Assembly (NCBI GenBank): GCA_022592445.1
Contig: JABYQR010000274.1
Span: forward strand, 1-63,038
DNA: 63,038 bases
DNA from: Cytidiella melzeri
Lineage: Eukaryota; Basidiomycota; Agaricomycetes; Polyporales; Irpicaceae
Direction: 5' to 3'
Shown here: one piece after another, positions 12,012-22,777 of the stretch
Layout: every line of letters starts with the position of its first letter
Position numbering within the stretch: position 1 is the first letter of the stretch
Notes under the pieces: generated by a model
Database searches by the model: none
Seen by the model: only the letters and a program-made list of their open reading frames with translations
What the model was told of the DNA's origin: nothing
Made by a program: the position numbers and the translations under genes

Positions 12012-12616
12012 TGTCGCGTTGAAATGTCCAGGGGAGTGGCCGCGTACGACGGAGAGCGTGTCTCTCAGCAAGTCACAACACCGTGTTAGCTACATGTATA
12101 TAAATCCATTTTTTGCGCTATTATATCTCCACACCAGAACGTCACCCAGAGCCACCAGGAGTGGCTATTATTTCACAAGCACAGTCAAGTCTGCGTCATT
12201 GGTCGCCATGTATCGGAGTTTGAATCCCTTGTCACTCTGCCTGCGCGTTTTGTCACGACAATTCAGAATTTTCCCCTCCCAAGCTCACTCGCATCTCTAA
12301 CAATAAGTTGAAGCTTATGGACATGAAGCGGTGGTGTATGCGAGGTAAATGCCAGGTTTTTGTGCTCACCGCTCGCTGGGATCTATGGGATCTTGTCAGA
12401 TACGGTCGGATATGCGCGCAAAAGACGGCCGAAAACACACCGGTAACACTCGGTAGCCTGCATCCCTCCCTCAAATATTATAGAAAGTACATGTATATGT
12501 TGGTTGTGGAAGATTCTATATAATACATCTTTTACCGGTACAGAAACCAAGACGTGACTGAGGCTGGAGGCTGATTTGCAACAGCGTACCCGTTTGCAAA
12601 AGGGGTTCTACAACAG
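12012..12616. other. non-coding right end of the pogo element
   Basis: Upstream region of the transposase gene, holding the presumed promoter and the right inverted repeat. No other gene seen. Confidence 0.5.
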
Positions 12617-12618
12617 TA

Positions 12619-12770
12619 TGCTTTCATAATCACGTCAATTGGTAAGCTTATTTGTAATCATCAATCGCTATATTCGGTACATGTCATCCGTATGTTCATA
12701 TCTTATATTCCGTCAACTCCCGCGAGACAAGTCCTGCCAAGCTCGATAGGGCGGCTGGGTAGGAGCCTGG
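12619..12770 (-). repeat. outer part of right TIR of the DUF6589 element
   Basis: Reverse complement of 3311 to about 3454 with scattered differences; the outer 40 nt are nearly identical. The tip GGAGCCTGG ends at 12770, followed by the target repeat tgcagtg. Confidence 0.85.
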
Positions 12771-12778
12771 TGCAGTGC

Positions 12779-13104
12779 CTATCCACAAGCCTCAGTCCAG
12801 AAAGTCTGAGACTTGAAACTGATGGCTGTGTAACAGGGGCCTTGAAGATGCCGCTCTCTAACTTATCACTGACCACCGGCGGCTTCCCATCAGCTATATA
12901 AACCCCCCTTGCCAGGGCCCTTGTTGTCCCTCAGTCCCACCAAGTTACGAGCTCCAGGTTTTTTGTCTCATTGCTTCGGCGCAGGTCGGTGAGTACATCG
13001 TAGTTGACAGTTCAATCACGTTGAGCTGCTGTATTAAAATCACTTTCACAGCTGTCTCACTACCTTTCCAAATTGCCTTTCATCATCCTACAAACCTACT
13101 GGTG
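12779..13104 (+). promoter_or_regulatory. promoter region with TATA-like box
   Basis: tatataaa at 12895-12902 lies about 200 nt upstream of the ATG at 13105 and is the best TATA candidate for the secreted-protein gene. Placement is inferred from sequence only. Confidence 0.4.
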
Positions 13105-13589
13105 ATGCATTTCTCGACCCCTCGCGTGTTGTTCGCCGCCATCGTCGCCGGCGCGTTCCATACGGTGACCGCGTCTGCCATTCCTTCTCCACCTTTCCCC
13201 GGCAACCCTAACCTCAGTTTGGAGGGACGAAGCACAGGCAAAGACACAGTCCTCTATGACTCTGTTCCCACCGCCACCTTGAAATTCAACTACGAGAGGT
13301 CACAGTGAGTACCAACTTTTCAAATTGTATTGTGAGTGAAAGGTGTCTCTGACAATCTTTCTTCAGTTTTGCTACTGACCACAACAAGCAAAGGCTGCGA
13401 CACCAAGCACGTGGCACACAGTTTCATCGTGGTAAAGAATTTCCGCCGGGAGACACTGGTCGTGGGAGTGAACCCACCGGCCCTGCGTCCCGGGCCTCCA
13501 GGCTGTGGTCCACCATCAGGTCATCGATCTTCCGCAGCAAGCCCAAGCCTAGCAAGCCCCGCGGTCCGGCTCGTCCGAAGAGACGATGA
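13105..13589 (+). CDS. small secreted protein with basic C-terminus
   Basis: Exons 13105-13304 and 13367-13589 (62-nt intron, phase 2) give 140 residues. MHFSTPRVLFAAIVAGAFHT is a classical signal peptide, probably cleaved after the TASA region. The mature part has no cysteine framework; it turns Gly/Pro/Ser rich, and the last 40 residues are strongly basic with repeated Lys-Pro and a terminal PKRR. I recognise no family. The clean splice join, signal peptide and TATA box about 200 nt upstream support a real gene. It lies next to the transposon block, as effector-like and lineage-specific genes often do. A role outside the cell is inferred only from the signal peptide. Confidence 0.65.
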
Positions 13590-14593
13590 TTGTGTGTTCT
13601 CTTCCTATTATTAACATTCGCCGTCGCCTGACTCTATCAACCATCAGATTATCTATCTTACTTCGTATATTAGACAACTTGAACCTCGAGTTCAAGCTAG
13701 TCTTTATCATGGCTACAGTCTTTGTTCTGTACCTATCCCTGCCTCTTATCCATCCTTGTTTCTCAACTTTCCTCTTCGAGCAAGCTTGTGTCAGCGCAGT
13801 GGCCGACACTGACATTGCCCTTCCTACAGCGGCGTCCCTCGCCCTCGTGTAGTATGCCAGGTATCGTCGGTCTTGCGCTCTGTAATATCTCCCACTTTCC
13901 TGCCCTGACACGGAAAGTCCGGTTCCTATGAGGACTTCAAGTCTGAGCCTTTGAGGCAATCTCCAACGCGCATACATACCTTGAAATCAGAGACTGGAAA
14001 TGGTCGGGCCATATTCCTGCTCCGCGGTGCATATTGTGACCTACCAAAATTCATGCCAAGTACGAGAGTGTGCTCTCATAGTCACGCTTGGACCCTGCCT
14101 GCTCGAAGCCTGAAAATTCCCCCTTTTGAAGGAGAATCCCTCAGCGGGCCTGTCATGTTTGAGATCTGAGAGTCGATGCCATCGTCTCAAATCTGACAAT
14201 GCGTACAGTTCAGTTGTGATAGACATGATAAACACTGTTCCTCCAGAAATTCAGAATGGTACGCTTGCACGGACGGATACATCTCCCAGCTGGCTCCCAC
14301 TGCTGTTTATTTTCTTTCGAAACACTTCGTGTACGCAGAAAATTTTTGGAGGCTATACCAAACAAAACGACTGATCACATTTTGTGCAATGTTTGCGATT
14401 GTCTTGTTACAAGTCAGTGCATGTCTCGGCCGACTGTGGCGGCGGTGCTCATGTTTCAGGTCTCATGATATTCTCGTCGCTGTCACGCTCATAATGAGTA
14501 ACGGTTTCAAGTTGTCACTGTAACGTTCAATCCAGATCTGTGAGCGCGCGATAAGATTCTTTGCGTCTGCGTTCACGTTCAGTTTCGAAAAAC
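13590..14593. other. intergenic, no gene recognised
   Basis: About 1 kb. Likely holds the 3' UTR of the secreted-protein gene and the promoter of TMA20. Overlapping ORFs on both strands show no convincing splice structure. Confidence 0.5.
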
Positions 14594-15383
14594 ATGTTCA
14601 AAAAGTGCTAAGTTGTTCAGCTATACCCATCTTCCACTGTAACTGAAACCCTCTCCGTTCGCGCAGATTCCAACCTTCGACAGACATCTCCGGTCAGACG
14701 AGCGTCAAGTCGTCTGTCCAGCGATCTCTCCGGAGCAGCATTCTCTCCCAGTGGACGATAGACCCGGAGACCTTTGATCAGATATGGCCCAAGAAGGAGC
14801 CAATAACGCTTGTCAAGTGGTCAGCATCCACTTTCAGTGCTCTCTTCTGCCTGGTCACTCTCTTAACGGCACGCATCATGGCAGCAGAGAACACATCTCC
14901 ATCTACCAATTGCACGGCGAGCCACTCTTCTTCCAGCACTACGACGGCCCTCTCTTCCCTACATTAAAGATTTTACACAAGTGTACGTCAAACCGAATCA
15001 TGGTGGACTGCGACTGATAACAGGCTGACGCGTGTATCGACCCCCAAAAAAACCAAAAACCAAAAAAAAAAAAAAAAAAAAAAAAAAAAGACCCATTCAT
15101 CTTGCCCAAAGTTGGCGTGGATCGAGGGGCCATCCGGTTCCTTCTCGCAGGCGCACATATGATGTGTCCCGGTCTGACATCCAAAGGCGGATACCTCCCT
15201 GCTGCAGATGAGGGCCTGCCTGCCGAGACACCTGTGGCGATCTTCGCAGAAGGAAAGGAGAACGCGGTGGGACTGGGGACCACGAAGCTCAGTACCGAGG
15301 AGATGAAGAAGGTCAACAAAGGCGTCGGCGTGGAGACCGTGCATTATCTCGGAGACGACCTGTGGGCCGTCGACAAGCTGTAG
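14594..15383 (+). CDS. TMA20: TMA20 / MCT-1 translation factor (PUA domain)
   Basis: Exons 14594-14604, 14667-14819, 14885-14982 and 15091-15383, about 184 residues. The first exon is only 11 nt (MFKK) and joins exactly to [12 protein letters not shown]. The N-terminal MCT-1 part ([30 protein letters not shown]) is followed by [20 protein letters not shown] and a C-terminal PUA domain with [10 protein letters not shown] and [13 protein letters not shown]. In known family members this protein pairs with TMA22/DENR to eject deacylated tRNA and recycle 40S subunits and to support re-initiation. Intron 3 (14983-15090) ends in an unbroken run of 28 adenines directly before the AG, described in the findings. 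Confidence 0.93.
15062..15089 (+). repeat. A(28) homopolymer at a 3' splice site
   Basis: Twenty-eight consecutive A residues inside TMA20 intron 3, adjoining the acceptor AG at 15089-15090. Further A-rich blocks separated by cc precede it. Confidence 0.9.
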
Positions 15384-16275
15384 ATGGGGTCTTTCGAATA
15401 CTGATCGTGCACGTGTATACTAGGAAATCGGCGGAAACTTGGACGTTTATGTGGCGTTTGGCTGTACTACCCGCTGGAAAAGTGCTCTGTATTCGTTTTG
15501 GTGCAATCCCGGTACCGGTTCCATTCGAAGCTTATCTGTCCTAGAACACCGATTGCAGGGCCTTCACGCAGCAACGGGGCGGTTTCAATGAGGCTTTGAC
15601 GTCTCATGTAGGTCGTGTCCTACCAATGATAGTGACACGCTTTGCAGCTGTCCCAACGTCATCTGCTTTGAGTGTTAGACTCTATCTCTACTGATAAGCA
15701 TACACGTAAAGACATAGCCGTACTACGGGCTGGACACGCTCACTAGGACATGGGCAACGCATTCCCTACAAGTACACCAAACAAAGCCAGCTGAGTCGAC
15801 TGATCAATGTGCTCTTCATTGTTATTCATCGATCCTATTACAGTGACTGATGGCAGACGCACCGCAGCTGCACGATATATTTGTCTAGCATCTTAGGGTA
15901 CTCATCAGCATCGCAATCTGTCTACAGTCAGTTCAAGGAGGTCGCTGCCACTTTCTGCTTGTAGCCTCCATGAGTCACCCTGAGAAACTTGCAGGGACCG
16001 GCCACCAAAATTGAATGCACGTCAGTTTAGTGTACTTGTCGGCAGTTTTAGAATATGCCTCAGCCAAATAAGCATGTGTACGACGAGGCTTTTATATGTG
16101 TGCCTTGTGCTGGCGTCGTGGCTAAGCCTGAATGCGCGACATCCGTATTTGGCAGGAGGAGGCATGTCTGGGCCTTGCATCAAAAAGTTTGTTGCTTGAT
16201 GATACTCGCCACCATCATCAACCACGACACATAGTTCGCAATATTCCAGCTGCTGACCTAGTGTAGTCACCACAT
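15384..16275. other. intergenic, no gene recognised
   Basis: Nothing supported beyond the 3' flank of TMA20 and the promoter of the next gene. Confidence 0.5.
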
Positions 16276-17588
16276 ATGGCGAGCACAGACGTGTTCGAGT
16301 ACGACACGCCTTTTACCCCTACGCGCCCGCGTAAGAAACGAAAGAACAAGAACACGCCAGACCGGCCTAATCCCCAAGAGGTGTTAGAGCGCACGAAACA
16401 AGAACTCCTTGCCGGAGAATGGGCCCACGACTGCAAAAGTAAGCTCGTTGGTTGTACACCTGATATGTTCATGCAGTTCTGCGCGACTGACATCCTCCCC
16501 TTACAGAACTTGTCCGAACCGCCCTAGACACGCTCTCCATCCAATCACCCAAAGTTTTATGTCTGGGGCTGGGCAGCCCGTCCTCCTCTCGAGACGCGCG
16601 TGCCCAATTGGCCTTTCTCCTTGAAGTCTGTGACGATCTTACACTCGTGTGTACCTCTTTTTATGTACACACTTTCACAGCATCGAACTTTCCTAGGAGC
16701 GTTCCAACGTCTCCGCGTATGATCCTGCGTTTACGGACGAAGACGATCAGCTCCTCGCAACACTGGGCATGAAGCGTCTACCTGACTCGGAGAACAGAGT
16801 GCATTTCCCTTTCTCTTCTGAAACCTCCCTGCTGACTTGACCTCGGGGGATTCTTTGTGGTTTTTTTTAAATGATTGGTGTTGTGTGCCAACCCCCGGGC
16901 ATCGTTTTCCCGCAGAACGCTGCTTATCCGCTGCCCGAGCCGACGATAGTGTACATGCCACACTGTGATCTGCAGCTGTACGAAAACCTACTCCGCGCAA
17001 ACTGGTCAAGAGACCGCCTTCCCCAGCTCGTCCTTATCGCGAACCGCTTCAGCGAGTACTTGGATAGGTGCGTCTTCCCTTTCCCACCGTGTTTCTGCGG
17101 TAATCGGACACTGATCGTACGGGCTCTTGTTCTTGTTCTTCATCTTCCCCCGCCCCCCATACACCCCATCGGACTTGTCCGTCGACCGTTTCTCCCCTCA
17201 GCATCCCGTCACACAAGCTGACGGCCGAACATCCGCGCGTCTCCCGCATAGGTGAGCTCGATCCCTCTTCGTACGTACTATCCACATCGGCCGCAAGCAA
17301 AACAGACACACAAGTAAAACACACCCATGACTCGATCTCTCTTTCCAAGTAAAGAAACAACACAGATAAAAACAGTCCAGAGCTGACAGTGATCTCATAC
17401 ATGTTTGTTCTCCAGCGCCGACGTTGGACTCTTTTCTGCTTCCGCCCTGTCCCACGCACCCGACAGCGTTCAACAACCTGTCCATACAGTTCGCACGCTC
17501 AGGAGCACTCCCCGATAGCCTGTGGGAAGGAGACGTTTCGAGGGTCACATTCGCGGAGGCTGATGCAATGAAGCTCGGACGCTGTTAA
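16276..17588 (+). CDS. SRR1-like domain protein
   Basis: Six exons: 16276-16438, 16507-16646, 16697-16798, 16916-17067, 17202-17251 and 17416-17588, giving 259 residues. The N-terminus is basic (TPTRPRKKRKNKN). The SRR1 domain includes VLCLGLGSPSSSRDARAQLA, YDPAFTDEDDQLL, YPLPEPTIVYMPHC and NLLRANWSRDRLPQLVLIAN. SRR1 proteins were first described in plant red-light and clock signalling and are linked to haem and ribosome-related regulation in other eukaryotes; the biochemical role in fungi is not settled. All exon phases agree. Intron 3 (117 nt) has a weaker GTGCAT donor, so its exact 5' border is the least certain join. Confidence 0.85.
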
Positions 17589-18127
17589 CGTTACAGGGTC
17601 ACACGACGAACAGTAGTTACCCCGCGTCCATATCTCCTCATCAGACGTACAAATACAACTGACTGAGCAGCTGTGTTCTCTTCTTCTGCTGTAGTTGGCA
17701 CTGGTCATGGGAGGAATACACGCCGAGGGGTCTTCGCATTTTTATCTTTTTCTGTCTCCGAGGTGTTTCGACCAGCGCCTGCTAAGTGGATCTCGATCGT
17801 GGCCACAGCCCGGAAATTGTCGGAAGAGCGCTGATTGGACGTGGCCCCTCTTGTCTCCGCCGTGTCACGCCTGCAAGGATTGGGTTGAACTCAGTTCGCA
17901 CATGTCACACAACTTAATTCACCCTGCAGCATAGTAGGAGGTTATGCGGAAACGTTTCCGCAAAACAGTGGTATTGCAACGAACAAGAGCAAATTATACG
18001 CAGGAAATGAAGAATCATAAGCTGAACACGATGTACAATTAACCTAACTGACCAATTGAGAACGAAAGGAGACCAAGCAGCAAGAAAATGAGCAAACGAC
18101 CAAGATATGAGAGACATGGAATACGAA
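17589..18127. other. intergenic between convergent genes
   Basis: No gene recognised. Probably the 3' UTRs of the SRR1 gene and the acidic-protein gene. Confidence 0.5.
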
Positions 18128-19018
18128 TTAACAGGAACCTGCATATGCGTGACGGAAGACACTAGCTCGCGGCGGCGACGTCGTTGGCTGTTGGGGAAAG
18201 GGCAGAGGATCAACTTCAAAAGAGTAGTACGACGGTTCGTCCGTCTCTATGTACACCTGGGGATGGGCCAACGACGGAGGGCGTGGCCGCTCACGCGGCA
18301 AGGATATGGGAAGGGAACTAGGAGGCGAAATAGAGGCTGTCGATCCAGAAGACGGTGTCAGAAAAGCATCTGACTCGTCGTCCGAGAGGTCGTCGATGGC
18401 GTCGGGTACCGACTCGTCCTCCAGATCGTCAACGCCATAGTAGGGTAGCGGATTATCGTACAGAGCTGGTGTAGCAGACAAAGGGTCAATGGAGTCGGTA
18501 GAGGCTTCGAGCTCGTACCAGGCAGGGTTGACAGCCGGGTGAAGAGGGGGATATGGTATAATATAAGGATAGAAGTCGGTCTGGTCAACAAGATCATCGG
18601 AAGAAGACATGGGGGAATACATGGGACTGAGAGGCTCCTCGTCGTCTGTGGCGGGAATGCGAAACGCGGACGGATGATCTTCATCGTCGTCGTCCTCCAA
18701 ATTTTCGAGCAGTGAGTCCAGCCATTGGCTTTCATCGTTTGAAGAGGTCTCGGCGTCGTGGATGGTTCGAGGGTCGGGGAACATGAACGTATCGTTCTCT
18801 TCCTCCTCAAGCACGTCGTCGTCGTGTGTGTACGCAGGTTCTGTATCAGCCTCGCCTTTAGCGTCGGCGGCGTTTGGTATCGATGTATGCGAGCGGACTA
18901 TTGAGTTTTTGAGGAGTACCCAGCGGTGCAGGCTGCAGCTCTCTTTGACGTGACCGCCAACGACATACTGCAGCTTATTGCGGGCCAGGCTGAACAACGA
19001 CTGAAATTCTGAAGACAT
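18128..19018 (-). CDS. conserved-looking acidic protein of unknown function
   Basis: A single uninterrupted exon of 296 residues. The N-terminus holds a compact, probably conserved motif, NKLQYVVGGHVKESCSLHRW, followed by LLKNSIV. The rest is low complexity and very acidic (runs of Asp/Glu), rich in Ser and Pro, with Tyr-Pro stretches in the centre and a proline-rich C-terminus. No signal peptide or membrane segment is visible. I recognise no named family; the N-terminal motif feels like one shared among basidiomycete hypothetical proteins, which is recollection and not a search result. Mostly disordered, so a protein-interaction or nuclear role is possible but unproven. Confidence 0.7.
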   Translation of the reverse strand: MSSEFQSLFSLARNKLQYVVGGHVKESCSLHRWVLLKNSIVRSHTSIPNAADAKGEADTEPAYTHDDDVLEEEENDTFMFPDPRTIHDAETSSNDESQWLDSLLENLEDDDDEDHPSAFRIPATDDEEPLSPMYSPMSSSDDLVDQTDFYPYIIPYPPLHPAVNPAWYELEASTDSIDPLSATPALYDNPLPYYGVDDLEDESVPDAIDDLSDDESDAFLTPSSGSTASISPPSSLPISLPRERPRPPSLAHPQVYIETDEPSYYSFEVDPLPFPQQPTTSPPRASVFRHAYAGSC

Positions 19019-19808
19019 GGCAAATGCGATTGTAGGGTGGTGGTCAGGGAGGGCCGGTTGAGCGACGAATCTGAGGTGTGTTATAGAATGCGTTCGGCTG
19101 GTAGTAGGGTGAGCGACACGTTTCGAACACGCATATATGCTTCAGCTGCTACTCACGAGACCGTTGCGGTATGGTTGTGTGGATCACCGGTGTATGCGAT
19201 ATACAACGAAAGGTTCGAACAGTAGAGTGCCGTTCTTGGACTTGCGATAGGACTTGTTAACCATTCTTACTTTGAGAACGCCTGACGGCTAATGAGACTG
19301 TCTTCGGCGAACTAGATGTAAGATGGTTAAGCAGAGGATGAGGACAGTCGGACACGTTTAAACGGCCATGGCAGGAGAGGGAGGCAAGGAGCCGATGAGT
19401 CCGTTCGACTGAGCGGGGTCTCTCTTTATATGTCGCCCGAGTGTGACCTCGTTGGTGACTCGAACGCCCCTGATCAGGCAGTGACCGCGTCACTTCTCGC
19501 TTAACCTTATTGGGGCGTGACGTGACGGGCTTAGCCGACTCCATTGGCATGTCACGTACCGCCCGATAAGTTTGCTGTCGCTCGCCACCGTTGCCAACGA
19601 TGCGCACAATTTGCTCAACCATTACGCCAGTGGTGGCGCGCCCAGCGCAATACTGCGTGGCGTGACGGGCGGATTTAACAGTCCGACAAGTTCCGATAAT
19701 AATAGCTTATCTACAGAGAAAGCAACACAGCTGGTGCTCGTGTATTAGGTGGCATGCAGCACCGCCGTGGGCAAGTCAAAGGGTCGCAGATTGGCTTGAT
19801 GCCCGGAC
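19019..19808. other. intergenic, no gene recognised
   Basis: Upstream of the acidic-protein gene and downstream of CDC27. The ORFs present have no recognisable content. Confidence 0.5.
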
Positions 19809-22777
19809 TCAGCCCTCGTCCATCACCTCTTCGTCCTTGACGGTCTCCAACAGTTTCTGGATCTTACTGATGCTCTTGGGAGACAAGTCCCGCGCAGCCG
19901 CAAGCGTCTGTGCCGATTTCGCCTTGTCCCCAATCAGACGATACACTTTTGCCAGCTGGAAGACGACATTTGACTCATCGGGAGACGAGTCACGGAGCGC
20001 CTCCAAATCTTGAATAGCAAGCTGAAAACAGTGCAAATGCCAAACGCCAAACGCCACAAATAGGAGCACTCATCAGTCTCAGGTGGGGGTGTATTGAAGG
20101 TTATCACAGACCTGATACTTTTTCATGGAGATAAGGATTTTCGCTCGATGATAACGAACAAGAGCATTGTCCTGAGATAGCGACACCGCTTGGTTGAACA
20201 TCTTCAATGCGGCAGCCCAATTGCCTCGTCGTTCATGCACCTGGTCACAAGGCAACATATCCCGATCAGTTGCTTGCCGTAAGACAGGGACGCATGTCCG
20301 AACGCACCATCCCCAAGCACCCCAGTAGGACCGCGTTCTGGTTATGTATCTCTGCAGCCTTCCCATAGTGATACTCTGCTAAACGGAGTTTGCTCATTCG
20401 CATGTAGCACACCCCCAGCCCATACCTAGGATTACGCAACCTTTGAGTAAAGATTTCACACACGCCTTTGAAACAAAACATCACGCACCAGGCGTTGTAG
20501 TGTCGATGATCAGCACGCAGTGCAGATTGAAAAAACGTGATGGCTTTTTCAAGGTCTTCTTCTACAGACTCGTGTCCGCTAAGGGTGAATGCATAGGCGC
20601 ACGTTGGATCCAATTGTGCTGCTCGATTGAAACAAGTTAGGGCTTGTGTTCGCTCCTTTTGCAAGGAGAAGGTGTTTCCGATCGCGATCCAAGCTTCTGG
20701 TGATCGAGGGTCTATCGCGAGCAGCTCTTGTGCCAGAAACGCAAGCTTGACATTGCGCTGCAAATGCCACAAAAGAGTGGAGTAGACTTCCATATCCCAC
20801 AGGCGATAAGGCTCAAGGTTTCTGACTGCCTCGAATGCACGTTCAGCCTGTGGACGTAAAATCAGTAGGGCAGATAAGAATACTGCTAGGGAGCGAGGAC
20901 GTACAGCAGCATACTCTCCCAGCTCGTAATGAGCCTTCCCTACCATCGCCATCACCCATGCGGAACGCTGGTGCTCTCGGGGTAGCTTCTCGAGTTCTAG
21001 TAGACAAGCACGGCAATCATGCATAGCGAGCGCTCTTGTTGCACTTGCGAATGTTCTCATGAGGTTGTAAACAATATAGTCCGCCATCTGCATCTCATAC
21101 AACTCCTCCGGCGAGATGCCAGATGATAACGATGGTATTGTAGTTGGCGGTATGTCAGATGATAGTGTTGGAAAGCCAGGAAGGTGTATCGCGTCGGGTA
21201 GAGGGGGATAGGATAATGGAGATGGTGGTGGAATTGCAGACGAAGGAGGCGGATCGTCATCCATGTCCGAGTCTGCTTGGGTGCGTGTGCGCATCGCCGC
21301 ACGCCGTCGATCTTTGGTGATAGGCTGCCATAGAACGCAAATTCGTCAATGAGTGCAGGAAAAGTGACACCACGAAATAGGCTAACTTTAGTAGCGTGCT
21401 TTGCCTTGGAACTTGTACCACCCAAGAGTCGCGAGCTTCGTCTTGTCAGATTCAATGGAGCAGGTTGCTCTTTCGCGGCTTTGCTGGGGGCAGCGGTGGA
21501 CCTAGAGGATGTCGCCGCCTGTTGAGCACGACGACCGGGAGATGAGAAGATGTTAGCAATGGTTAGGGCCGGGCGTGCGCGTGCCTTTGAGCTTTTCGAG
21601 CGATCGTCCGCCACCCCCTGCAGTAATGCGCCAGCGGACTTGGAGGACTGAAAATTCGTGTCTGCGGCGATAGAGGTGGGCGGGGCGCGCTGTCGGGCAG
21701 TAGAACGTAGCTTCTTGGCCACTGGGCCCATTTCATCGGCTGAAGAAAGGGGACGCACAGCAGGTGGTTGGACCATACTTGACGGCCCAGGTTGCGATCT
21801 GCTCGCTAGTATCGGTTTGATCGGCTTAAAAGCAAAAGAGTCATCCCCTGCGAAGGACGACTCAATCGTGGAGCTACAAGCAGATTAGTACAGCCAAACT
21901 CGTAGTATTGTCTTTGTCTATGAACGCACAGTGAATCTCGCGGGCCAGTTGCATCCATGCGGAATGCTTGAGATTGGTTCAGACCGTTGCCCCAGCTTGG
22001 ATAAGAAGCAGCATTATTCGCTGCTTCTGGCGTGAAGAATCCGGTGCCTGTCGCAGCTGGTCGACATTGAGGAGGAGGTTTCACTGGCGGCGGGCGTAGT
22101 GGGAATACTGTGTCTAATGGCGGAAAATATCCTGTGATGTCTCTGTCAATATTGAAGTCTCTCCGTGCAAGCTCAATAGCCAACCTAGAGTACACATCCC
22201 TTCGAAAGCTTCCCACAGCATAGGATCGCTGTCAAGTGCATCTCGAAAGCTTTTGCATGCGGCGTCAGACATGTTGCCTTTCATGCCTGCCGTACCAGAT
22301 CGACACAGTAAGACCGCCGTTTCCGGAAACGCAGCTGCAAAGCGTGTCCCCATCGATACTACAATGAAGAAGCACGTATGGAAGCGGATCAAGTCAACGA
22401 ACGCGTCGAAGGATGCTGAGAACTGGCCACATACTTGTCGGTATGTAGAGCGGATCATTTATGCATCTCCCCAATGCCTCCCTCGCCTGTCTATGTCTCC
22501 CTAATGCTGTACAGCACTTGGCTTTAAGTTCAGAGCAGCCAGCACAAGGAGTCTCTATAGGAAGGTTGACCAGATGGTACGCGCTATGGGGCTGGCCAGA
22601 GCGGAGGAGTGCAGTCGCATAGAGGTGTCGAGCATCATGTATGTGCTGAAAGAGGGCGTAGTATCTCTCCGCGTAGAACACGGCAGAACGGTGTAAATCG
22701 GCGTCGAGACATAACCATACCAGAGCGGTCAATCGCGCCTGGACGTATGTCGACGAGCTGGCTTCGGCTTGCATCAA
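19809..22777 (-). CDS. CDC27: anaphase-promoting complex subunit 3 (Cdc27), TPR protein
   Basis: Nine exons: 22777-22435, 22358-22185, 22131-21930, 21873-21387, 21324-20905, 20847-20489, 20425-20308, 20240-20112 and 20021-19809. All phases agree; 814 residues, or one fewer from the adjacent ATG at 22774. N-terminal TPRs (AVFYAERYYALF, YATALLRSGQPHSAYHLV, DALDSDPMLWEAFEGMC) are followed by a disordered linker with RRSSRLLGGT, then the C-terminal TPR superhelix (EVYSTLLWHLQ, SPEAWIAIGNTFSLQKE, YGLGVCYMRMSKLRLAEYHY, NALVRYHRAKILISM). In known APC/C, Cdc27 forms a homodimeric scaffold that binds the IR tails of coactivators and Doc1. Length matches family expectations. The end at DEEVMDEG is a short acidic tail. 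Confidence 0.94.

Larger units (their letters stand above)
9127..12616. mobile_element. pogo-type (Tc1/mariner) DNA transposon
   Basis: The tips are perfect 13-bp inverted repeats, CTGTTGTAGAACC at 9127 and its complement at 12604-12616, with more similarity inward (TTTGCAAA). TA dinucleotides flank it at 9125-9126 and 12617-12618, the target duplication expected for this superfamily. A 20-nt-scale subterminal motif related to gcgtacccgttt occurs near both ends (about 9332 and 12583). It carries one transposase gene on the minus strand. It sits inside the right TIR of the DUF6589 element, so it arrived later. Confidence 0.88.
3303..12778. mobile_element. DUF6589/RecQ TIR DNA transposon with nested pogo element
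   Basis: The element runs from 3311 to 12770. Long inverted repeats begin CCAGGCTCCTACCCAGCCGC at both tips. The flanks share a direct repeat: tgcagtg at 3304-3310 and 12771-12777 gives a 7-bp duplication; ends trimmed by one base give the 9-bp gtgcagtgc. Subtracting the 3.49-kb pogo insertion leaves about 5.97 kb, holding two convergent genes: a DUF6589 protein (plus) and a RecQ-like helicase (minus). The natural inference is that DUF6589 is the transposase and the helicase an accessory protein. I recognise no DDE catalytic signature in DUF6589, and I know of no formal superfamily name for this combination. Confidence 0.8.

Noticed and set aside
9026..12770. One 3.7-kb element bounded by related inverted motifs at 9056 and 12760
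   Set aside because: The TA-flanked tips at 9127 and 12616 define the pogo element, and the outer motifs belong to the split TIR.
13549..13977. 142-codon minus ORF near the secreted-protein gene
   Set aside because: It overlaps the 3' end of a well-spliced gene and has no recognisable content.
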